From DATGHS01 sp035307785 (GTDB lineage Bacteria > Planctomycetota > Planctomycetia > Gemmatales > Gemmataceae), in contig DATGHS010000263.1 in NCBI GenBank assembly GCA_035307785.1, forward strand, positions 1 to 6,300: a DNA stretch of 6,300 bases, given 5' to 3'. The first letter of the stretch is position 1. Each line of letters opens with the position of its first letter. Shown piece by piece: positions 1 through 5,418 of this stretch. The notes below the pieces were generated by a model. The model saw nothing but the letters and a program-made list of their open reading frames with translations. It searched no databases and had not been told where the DNA came from. Both the position numbers and the translations under genes were made by a program.

Positions 1-541
1 CGAAGGCGCTGGTTTAGTGGTGTTGGAAGAATATGAGCATGCCAAACGCCGCGGAGCGAACATTTATTGCGAACTATTGGGCACCGGCACCACCGCCGAC
101 GCACATCACATCACCGCTCCGCACCCGGAAGGCCTGGGCGCCATCGGTGCGATGCAGTTGGCCCTGCGCGACGCCGCTCTATCGCCCGATCAGATTGATT
201 ACGTGAATGCCCACGGCACCAGCACCGACTTGGGAGATGTGGCCGAAACCGTGGCAATTAAAAAGACCTTTGGCGAGCATGCTCAGCGACTTGCCATCAG
301 CAGCACCAAGAGCATGCTGGGGCACTTGTTAGGAGCTAGCGGCGGTGTGGAATTAATCGCTACTGCGCTCACGATTCGCCACGGTGTGATTCATCCCACA
401 ATCAATTTGCGCAACCCCGATCCGCAATGCGATCTCGATTACGTGCCGAACGCGGCACGCGAAAAGAGAGTGCGCTATGCCATTTCCAATAGCTTCGGCT
501 TTGGCGGCCACAACGTATGCTTGGCCACAGGGCCGGTGTAG
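1..541 (+). CDS. fabF: 3-oxoacyl-ACP synthase II, FabF type (C-terminal part, 5' end outside window)
   Basis: This is a partial beta-ketoacyl-ACP synthase. The enzyme condenses malonyl-ACP with a growing acyl-ACP during cytoplasmic fatty-acid elongation. The reading frame enters from the left edge (first full codon at base 2) and ends at TAG 539-541, giving about 179 residues of a family usually near 410-420. Both active-site histidines of the thiolase fold are visible: the first in NAHGTST (His codon 212-214) and the second in TKSMLGH (His codon 323-325), with the conserved Lys of that motif at 308-310. The family's C-terminal NSFGFGGHN loop follows near 488-514. The nucleophilic Cys half lies outside the window. 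The reading frame is intact. A FabF paralogue serving a specialised lipid or polyketide pathway cannot be excluded without the N-terminal half and upstream neighbours. The next gene is convergent, so this is the last gene of its unit. Confidence 0.93.
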   Translation, partial: EGAGLVVLEEYEHAKRRGANIYCELLGTGTTADAHHITAPHPEGLGAIGAMQLALRDAALSPDQIDYVNAHGTSTDLGDVAETVAIKKTFGEHAQRLAISSTKSMLGHLLGASGGVELIATALTIRHGVIHPTINLRNPDPQCDLDYVPNAAREKRVRYAISNSFGFGGHNVCLATGPV

Positions 542-545
542 TTCA

Positions 546-559
546 AATCGATATCGATT
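546..559. repeat. 14-bp perfect palindrome AATCGATATCGATT
   Basis: This self-complementary 14-mer starts 4 bases after the fabF stop codon and precedes the GC-rich hairpin. With no loop it is more likely a duplex recognition site, or chance, than an RNA hairpin. No function is assigned. Confidence 0.4.
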
Positions 560-569
560 GGTTGGTGTT

Positions 570-593
570 ATGCCCGCCGCTTTGGGCGGGCAT
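570..593. terminator. Hairpin between convergent genes, possible bidirectional terminator
   Basis: The arms ATGCCCGCC (570-578) and GGCGGGCAT (585-593) are perfectly complementary over 9 bp, are GC rich and enclose a 6-base loop. The hairpin lies 28 bases after the fabF stop and 77 bases beyond the hydrolase stop on the opposite strand, which is where a shared terminator would sit. Neither side has a run of T, so it is not a textbook intrinsic terminator. It could act with Rho, protect the mRNA 3' ends, or be incidental. Confidence 0.5.
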
Positions 594-630
594 GGTGAGA
601 CTACCATTGCCCTTCACATAGCCACGCCAA

Positions 631-644
631 GCCATGGCCATGGC
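631..644. repeat. 14-bp perfect palindrome GCCATGGCCATGGC
   Basis: This is a second self-complementary 14-mer in the same convergent gap. It is made of two overlapping GCCATGGC units and lies 26 bases beyond the hydrolase stop codon. It has no spacer. Its function is unknown and it may be chance in GC-rich DNA. Confidence 0.4.
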
Positions 645-670
645 CCCCTTCAGAATGGAAAGATCGTCGT

Positions 671-1762
671 TTATTTCGCCTTGAAAAAGAGAATCGCTTG
701 CTGTATGGCCGGGTCCACGGCAGTGTCATGGTCGCCAGGTATTTGAACGGCTTGCACATCGAGATTGGCCGCCCGAGCTAGTTCTGCTGTTTTTTGACTG
801 GGGCGGGAAAACAGAAATTCCTGACTACCATAGAACATGCGCACCGGGCATTTAAAACTTCGCGGATAGGCAAGCGGAGAACGCATCTGAAACTCGAGTT
901 TGTTCGATTTGTCGAATGGCACGACGTCGTCGTCCTCTGTTCGCGCCCAGGCCACCTGGTCCGGTGATCCCGAGAAAGAGGCTGCTGCGCGAAATCGGGT
1001 TGAAGTAAGCGCGGTCAGGAGCGTAACTGTCCCACCGACGCTATGGCCTGCGATATACATGTGCTGGCTATCCACGTGGGGCATTTTGGCGAACATCTCG
1101 GCCGCCGCAAGCACATCGTCCACCTCGTTGTAAAACATGCTATATGAGCCCGGCAAACCGTTCTCGCCGCGCAGCATCGGCGTCATCACGACAAAGCCGG
1201 CATCCTGAAACGGCTGGGTCATGTCCCAGTCCTCTTCACCGAACGCAAATCCGCCGTGCAAAAAGACGACCGCCGGCTTTTTTGCTGGCCGGGCTTCGGG
1301 ATGCGTCACCCACGCTTTGAGCTTAAGAGTCCCGGAGGTGTATTGCACCTCATCGACACCGGGAGGCGGCACCTCCTGAACCCACTCCTGCGGCGCGGCT
1401 CCCTGCCGCATAAGCTTCGTCTGGAAGTGAGAGCGTGCCTGGACGTAATCCTCGGTCTGTTCGGGAAACGACGTGGGCCGAATTGCCCGTATGCCCAGGA
1501 AAATGATGCCGCCACAGCCGAGTACGACCAGCCCGGCAATCACACCGGCAACGATCAGCCAAACTTTGGCCTGTGAGCGCTGGGGCGGCCTCCGCCGCCG
1601 CGGCCGGTCGTCATTGTCCCAGTCGGCGTTCACGTCTTCGGCTGAACGAACGCGTGCGCCGCAAACCGGGCAACGAACCTTGCGTCGCGGAGCATCGCCG
1701 GATCCCAACGGAATTCGATGATCACACTCGGGGCAATAGACGAAGTTTGGCATACGGTTCAT
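671..1762 (-). CDS. Membrane-anchored alpha/beta hydrolase with N-terminal zinc ribbon
   Basis: A protein of 363 residues in three parts. Residues 9-38 hold two CxxC pairs (C10/C13 and C31/C34), a small zinc ribbon of the kind common at planctomycete protein N-termini. An acidic then Arg-rich stretch (about 42-64) leads to one strong membrane segment (about 67-91). From about residue 130 comes an alpha/beta hydrolase domain resembling S9 peptidases/dienelactone hydrolases: oxyanion-type HGG at 169-171, nucleophile elbow GHSVGG at 239-244 (Ser241) and a C-terminal GDHD with probable catalytic His345. The acid is uncertain; Glu315 in GSQE occupies the usual Asp position. I infer ribbon inside and hydrolase outside the cytoplasmic membrane. 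Substrate is unknown. Start: ATG 1762, with ATG 1753 (MPNFVYC) equally plausible; neither has a Shine-Dalgarno. The frame stays open to 2053, but that extension crosses a tandem repeat and the divergent gene. It is divergent from the ABC permease gene. Confidence 0.85.
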   Translation of the reverse strand: MNRMPNFVYCPECDHRIPLGSGDAPRRKVRCPVCGARVRSAEDVNADWDNDDRPRRRRPPQRSQAKVWLIVAGVIAGLVVLGCGGIIFLGIRAIRPTSFPEQTEDYVQARSHFQTKLMRQGAAPQEWVQEVPPPGVDEVQYTSGTLKLKAWVTHPEARPAKKPAVVFLHGGFAFGEEDWDMTQPFQDAGFVVMTPMLRGENGLPGSYSMFYNEVDDVLAAAEMFAKMPHVDSQHMYIAGHSVGGTVTLLTALTSTRFRAAASFSGSPDQVAWARTEDDDVVPFDKSNKLEFQMRSPLAYPRSFKCPVRMFYGSQEFLFSRPSQKTAELARAANLDVQAVQIPGDHDTAVDPAIQQAILFFKAK

Positions 1763-1773
1763 GGTATGGGAGG

Positions 1774-1829
1774 GAGTGGTGAGTGGTGAGTGGTGAGTGG
1801 TGAGTGGTGAGTGGTGAGTGGTGAATGAT
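1774..1829. repeat. Heptanucleotide tandem array (GAGTGGT)n, 7 perfect copies plus one degenerate
   Basis: Seven head-to-tail perfect copies of GAGTGGT run from 1774 to 1822, followed by a degenerate eighth (GAATGAT, two mismatches, 1823-1829). On the - strand the unit reads ACCACTC. The array starts 12 bases upstream of the hydrolase start codon at 1762 and ends about 120 bases before the permease start, so it sits in the hydrolase's 5' leader or promoter. Because 7 is not a multiple of 3, the - strand reads the same heptapeptide cycle (TTHHSPL) in every frame, which produces spurious long ORFs. Such heptamer arrays resemble the short tandem repeats described from cyanobacteria and other environmental bacteria. 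Copy number is likely to vary by slippage. Confidence 0.95.
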
Positions 1830-1834
1830 AAAAT
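1826..1834 (+). promoter_or_regulatory. Candidate extended -10 element for the permease operon
   Basis: TGATAAAAT matches the extended -10 pattern TGnTATAAT with one mismatch in the hexamer. It overlaps the last, degenerate heptamer, so the -35 region would lie inside the repeat array, where no TTGACA-like hexamer is present. The predicted leader before the permease start would be about 110 bases. This is a single weak motif and is tentative. Confidence 0.25.
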
Positions 1835-1951
1835 CCAAGCCGCGGGGCGAGTCTTCGAGCGCCGCGGAGCACCACTCATCCCACTTGCAATTGTGCCGTA
1901 GCCCAACGCCGCATAGAGTGGAAGCAGAACCATGCAGTCCTGGCGGCGGGA

Positions 1952-3805
1952 ATGGCAATGCATCTGGGACCGGTCGAAGTTACTATTTCGTCGTTTTTGG
2001 TGCTGTTGCTGGCCGGCAGCACCCTCCTGTTGCTTTTCGTTCTGCTGCGTCATCTTTGGTACTGGCTTCTCGGTCCGGTGTTCTTCCTCGAAACGGTGCG
2101 TCTCGCTCGTAAGGGGCGCACGGTTGGCTTGCGATGTTTGTACGCCGTCGTTCTGTTGTTAGTCATCCTTGCGTTGCAGCCAACCGACCCGTACTTGCCG
2201 CGCGAGCAGTTGGAACAATTCGCAAATAAGATTTGCAACGCCCTACTGACCGCACAGTGCCTTGTCGTGCTTCTATTGGCTCCGATTTACTTTGGCGCAG
2301 CCGTCTGCGAAGAGAAAGAGAAGGGTTCGTTTGATTTTCTGTTGCTGTCGCCGTTGCCAAACCATCAAATCATCCTGGGCAAACTGGCGGGGCGCTGGCT
2401 GCATCTCTTTGGGGTGCTCCTGGCCGGGCTGCCGATTCTTGCTCTTACTCAACTTTGGGGCGGTGTTGATCTCATTCAGCTGGTCGCGGGCGTTGTCGTG
2501 ATGGGCGTCACCCTGCTGAGCGTGGGCAGTATTTGTCTGCTGATTTCGATTCTGTGCCGCCGCACGTGGACCGCAGTTACCATCTCATATGGCGCGGCCT
2601 CGATGCCGTTCTGGTGCTGCGGATTGACTGGCATTTCGCACTTGTTTTCGCCCGTTGGCTTTCTGGCTCATCTCCAGGCGACGCCGGATGGGCCGACGGT
2701 AGCAGCGACGCTCAATGCGCTCGCCGGCTTCGGCGCCATCCACGGTTTGGTCACTTTGGCATGCCTGGGCTGGTCCATGTTTTTGCTCAGACCGTCGTTA
2801 AGCCGGTCCGTGGTGATGCCGCGCACCGAAACCCTAACCGGCAAATTCGAACTGGAAACGCCCACGAATTCATCCGCGTTGGCACAACACGTAATGGACG
2901 AGCGACGGTCGACTAAAGCGCCTACCCTTCAGCCTTACGTTATTCCGCGCCCCACCCGGGTAATATTGCCGCCAATTGGACTCCGGCCGCTGCTATGGAA
3001 GGAAGTGAGCCAGGGGCAATCCGCCGAGATTTTGGTGATGACCGATCTCGGCTGGCTCTATTTCACGGTGCTGGTGGTGTTCCTCGCAATGGCGTGCTTA
3101 CTCGCACTCGGCTCGGGAGACGAGGAATCGCAACTGCGCTCCACGGTGGCCGGGCTCACGTTTCTGCTGATCGGAATACTGGCTACATATTTGGTCATCG
3201 CGGCGGGAATTCGCGCAGCTGCCAGTGTGAGCCGCGAGCGTGAACAGCGCACACTGGAGACGCTCAGTTCGCTGCCTTTGTCCCGGCAGGAAATCCTTCA
3301 GATGAAATGGCTGGGTTCGATATGGAGATATCGGCGCACTCTGGTAGGGCTTGCAATCGCATTTGCGCTGGCCGGCTTCAGTGGCGTCCGGCTCGCTTCT
3401 TTAGCCCTGCTTTTGGGTACAATAGTCGCTCATGTGCTCTTTGCGGTGAGCCTGGGACTTTTTCTCTCGGTCGTGAGCCGCACGACGCTCCGCTCCTATC
3501 TGAGTTGGGCGCTGATCATGATTGCCCTTCTCGCTAGTACGCTTCTGGCCGGCGAATTTGTGAACGAACGGATCGAGTCCCTATTCGGCGTTTCGGCGAA
3601 CCGCTTGCGACTACTATTCGATCAAAGTCTCAATCCCATCGCCTCCTGGCTGCACCTGATGAACGACGCGATGCGCGGTAAAGCCCAACGAGAAGTGGTG
3701 CCGCTATGGGGTGATCTTCTCGGCATGCAGCTGTATTTTCTGGCAGCTGCTGTGCTTTGGCTTGGCGCCAACTGGCGTTTCCGGCGCGAGGGAGACCGTG
3801 ACTGA
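1952..3805 (+). CDS. ABC-2 type transporter permease with two tandem permease modules
   Basis: A 617-residue polytopic membrane protein resembling the permease part of NosY/multi-copper-enzyme-maturation ABC transporters. The N-terminal module has membrane segments near 13-40, 63-76, 97-117, 147-167, 174-200 and 256-279. The C-terminal module has them near 366-387, 398-420, 463-485, 486-510, 516-533 and 590-606. A hydrophilic linker (about 281-345) joins them. Each module carries the ABC-2 signature loop, E-x-E-x-G/R-(S/T)-hydrophobic-LSxLP: residues 120-135 and 427-443. Each is preceded by a matching entry motif (GPVFFLE at 41-47, RPLLWKE at 345-351). One chain may therefore supply both halves of the pore. 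No ATPase gene is in the window, so the energising partner and the substrate are unknown. ATG 1952 is used; ATG 1958 is also possible, with CGGGA six bases before it. The gene's last 8 bases overlap the next one. Confidence 0.87.
   Translation: MAMHLGPVEVTISSFLVLLLAGSTLLLLFVLLRHLWYWLLGPVFFLETVRLARKGRTVGLRCLYAVVLLLVILALQPTDPYLPREQLEQFANKICNALLTAQCLVVLLLAPIYFGAAVCEEKEKGSFDFLLLSPLPNHQIILGKLAGRWLHLFGVLLAGLPILALTQLWGGVDLIQLVAGVVVMGVTLLSVGSICLLISILCRRTWTAVTISYGAASMPFWCCGLTGISHLFSPVGFLAHLQATPDGPTVAATLNALAGFGAIHGLVTLACLGWSMFLLRPSLSRSVVMPRTETLTGKFELETPTNSSALAQHVMDERRSTKAPTLQPYVIPRPTRVILPPIGLRPLLWKEVSQGQSAEILVMTDLGWLYFTVLVVFLAMACLLALGSGDEESQLRSTVAGLTFLLIGILATYLVIAAGIRAAASVSREREQRTLETLSSLPLSRQEILQMKWLGSIWRYRRTLVGLAIAFALAGFSGVRLASLALLLGTIVAHVLFAVSLGLFLSVVSRTTLRSYLSWALIMIALLASTLLAGEFVNERIESLFGVSANRLRLLFDQSLNPIASWLHLMNDAMRGKAQREVVPLWGDLLGMQLYFLAAAVLWLGANWRFRREGDRD
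3789..3795 (+). promoter_or_regulatory. Ribosome binding site supporting the GTG start of the DHPS-like gene
   Basis: AGGGAGA lies within the permease's 3' end, directly before ACC and the GTG at 3798. Pairing through GGAG leaves 3 bases and pairing through AGGG leaves 5, which is short but workable. It helps choose GTG 3798 over the in-frame ATG at 3711, which would read through permease sequence. Confidence 0.4.
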
Positions 3806-5189
3806 TCGACCGCGATTTCTGTTCGTCACTGGCAAACTGGCCGAACCGGCACTACGGCGACTGCTGGCCGAACTCGCCCCAAAGGCCGGCTTCCAGCCCG
3901 ACGTTGCCGTTTTGCCGATTACGGTAGCAGCGCTGCTTACAACCAACTGGGTCGCCCGTCACCTCACCGTGCCAAAGGGAATCGAACGAGTGTTGCTGCC
4001 GGGGCTTTGTCAGGGAGACGTCGCCGAGTTGAGCAAGATTACAGCCCTTCCCGTCGAACGTGGACCCAAGGACTTGCGTGACCTGCCCGAGTTTTTTGGC
4101 CGCGCTTCCGGACCGCCGGCAAATTACGGGGCATACGACATTGAGATTATTGCTGAGATTAATCACGCACCGCAACTTCCCAGAGAAGCCGTCGTGGCGG
4201 AAGCCGGTCGACTCCGCGCCGACGGAACCGACGTAATCGATATTGGTTGCGACCCAGGTTCCACATGGAGCGGTATTGCCGAAACAGTTAGCGTACTGCG
4301 TGCCGAAGGGTTGCGCGTCTCCGTCGATAGCTTCAATGCTGTGGAAGTCGAGGCAGCCCTGGTTGCCGGTGCGGAACTTATTCTCAGCGTCAATAGCTCC
4401 AACGTTCGCAGCGCCAAGTCATGGCATGAGCGCTACGGCGCAGAAGTCGTGGCTATTCCTGACACTCCGGCCGACCTCGACAGCCTGGACCGAACCGTGC
4501 AAGTCTTGGCACACGATAAGGTTCCCTTTCGGCTCGATCCCATCTTGGAGCCCATTGGCTTTGGGTTCGCCGCTTCGCTGGGCCGCTACCTCGAGACGCG
4601 ACGGCGCTATCCGGATGCGGAAATGATGATGGGCGTTGGCAACCTGACCGAGCTGACAGATGCCGATTCCCTGGCCATCAACGTGATGCTAGCCGGCTTT
4701 TGCCAAGAGTTGGGCATCCGGAGCGTCCTTACCACCCAGGTCATCAATTGGTGCCGCTCTTGCGTGCGCGAGTTGGACCTGGCCCGCAAGCTCGTTTATC
4801 ATGCCGTGCACGAACGCGTCGTGCCAAAACGATTAGAACCGAATTTGGTTCTGCTGCGCGATCCCAAAGTTTATGAGATGGGCGAGGCGGCGCTGGCTGA
4901 GCTAGCAAATCAGATTACTGACCGCAATTACCGCATTTTCGTCGAAAGGGGAGAATTGCACGTCATCAATGGTCAGATGTACCTGCACGGCTCGGATCCA
5001 TTTGCCCTGGGCGCGGAGATGCTTCGCAATGATCCGAAAATCGATCCATCGCACGCTTTTTACCTGGGATATGAATTATCGAAGGCCGTGACCGCACTCA
5101 CACTCGGCAAGAATTACGTTCAAGACCAGGCGCTGCGCTGGGGCTTCTTGACGCTGCCGGAATCCACCGCGCGCGGGCCTACCGTATAA
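3798..5189 (+). CDS. Dihydropteroate synthase-like protein (DUF6513 N-terminus, TIGR00284-like)
   Basis: A protein of 463 residues from GTG 3798; family members are usually near this size. Residues 5-100 match the DUF6513-type N-terminus (FLFVTGKLAE start). From about 113 to 320 comes a TIM-barrel pterin-binding domain recalling dihydropteroate synthase: DGTDVIDIG (142-150), SVDSF (175-179) with Asp177, an AALVAGAELI strand (186-195), and GVGNLTE (279-285). The GGESTRPG loop of folate DHPS is replaced by GCDPGSTW (150-157), which argues against an ordinary sulfonamide-target FolP. The family is known mainly from archaea and is shared with planctomycetes. I infer a role in pterin, probably tetrahydromethanopterin, biosynthesis in the cytoplasm; the exact reaction is not evident. 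The remaining about 140 residues form a family-specific C-terminal domain I do not recognise further. The gene overlaps the permease by 8 bp, so translation is probably coupled. Confidence 0.82.
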   Translation: MTDRPRFLFVTGKLAEPALRRLLAELAPKAGFQPDVAVLPITVAALLTTNWVARHLTVPKGIERVLLPGLCQGDVAELSKITALPVERGPKDLRDLPEFFGRASGPPANYGAYDIEIIAEINHAPQLPREAVVAEAGRLRADGTDVIDIGCDPGSTWSGIAETVSVLRAEGLRVSVDSFNAVEVEAALVAGAELILSVNSSNVRSAKSWHERYGAEVVAIPDTPADLDSLDRTVQVLAHDKVPFRLDPILEPIGFGFAASLGRYLETRRRYPDAEMMMGVGNLTELTDADSLAINVMLAGFCQELGIRSVLTTQVINWCRSCVRELDLARKLVYHAVHERVVPKRLEPNLVLLRDPKVYEMGEAALAELANQITDRNYRIFVERGELHVINGQMYLHGSDPFALGAEMLRNDPKIDPSHAFYLGYELSKAVTALTLGKNYVQDQALRWGFLTLPESTARGPTV

Positions 5190-5418
5190 GCGTAGCGGAA
5201 ATTCTTCGGGCCGCAGTGTCCTATCCCGATCGGGCTTAGTCAAGGGAATCCGCGCTGGGTTTCACCGAAAGCGCCGAATTTCAGGTGGTTATACTCGTTT
5301 GTCATGAAATCTGAAATGCGGCGGCGGCTGCTTGTCAGATAAAGGCTGCCGGCCCTGGCTGATTCCTGTCTTTACCGCGCCCCCGGACAACTTGTTACAC
5401 GCTGTTGGACCGGTTCAA
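5190..5418. other. Convergent intergenic region without an evident gene
   Basis: These 229 bases lie between the DHPS-like gene and the DUF1559 gene, which converge. The only dyads noted are a loopless CCCGATCGGG palindrome (5225-5234) and a weak 6-bp ATTTCA/TGAAAT pairing around 5270-5320. No hairpin with a T-run is seen. A TATACT at 5290-5295 has no partner -35 box, and the only small frame after it (ATG 5304, 12 codons) has no support as a gene. Confidence 0.5.

Larger units (their letters stand above)
1763..1951. promoter_or_regulatory. Divergent intergenic region between hydrolase and permease genes
   Basis: These 189 bases separate two genes that point away from each other, so they must hold promoters for both unless transcription arises inside a gene. 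The half next to the hydrolase start is filled by a heptanucleotide array. The half next to the permease is GC-rich and unique apart from an inverted heptamer copy (1871-1877) and two CCGCGG sites (1840-1845, 1862-1867) that could pair as a 6-bp stem. A TGATAAAAT element (1826-1834, + strand) resembles an extended -10 box. TATCAT, read on the - strand at 1830-1825, is a possible -10 for the hydrolase. No convincing -35 hexamer is seen for either. Boundaries depend on the chosen starts. Confidence 0.55.

Noticed and set aside
1774..1829. CRISPR array
   Set aside because: The unit is 7 bp with no spacers and no cas genes in the window, so it is a simple tandem repeat.
1763..2053. N-terminal extension of the hydrolase to 2053 (460 residues in total)
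   Set aside because: It is low complexity, made partly of the heptamer-derived TTHHSPL cycle, and runs antisense to the start of the well-supported permease gene. The zinc-ribbon N-terminus at 1762/1753 is the natural start.
2533..2916. 127-residue plus-strand frame within the permease gene
   Set aside because: It is an overlapping alternative frame of the permease; the permease frame gives coherent membrane segments while this one does not.
3711..3797. Upstream ATG start of the DHPS-like gene
   Set aside because: Residues from 3711 would be an out-of-frame reading of the permease's last membrane segment. The GTG at 3798 has a purine-rich site and begins right at the conserved FLFVTGKL block.
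4243..4626. 127-residue plus-strand frame within the DHPS-like gene
   Set aside because: It is an overlapping frame of a gene with conserved motifs and shows no domain of its own.
5225..5234. CCCGATCGGG as a terminator after the DHPS-like gene
   Set aside because: It is a loopless 10-bp palindrome with no following T-run, so it cannot form a usual terminator hairpin.
5290..5342. Possible -10 box (TATACT) followed by a 12-codon frame from ATG 5304
   Set aside because: No -35 element at suitable spacing, no ribosome binding site, and the frame is too short and nondescript to support as a gene.
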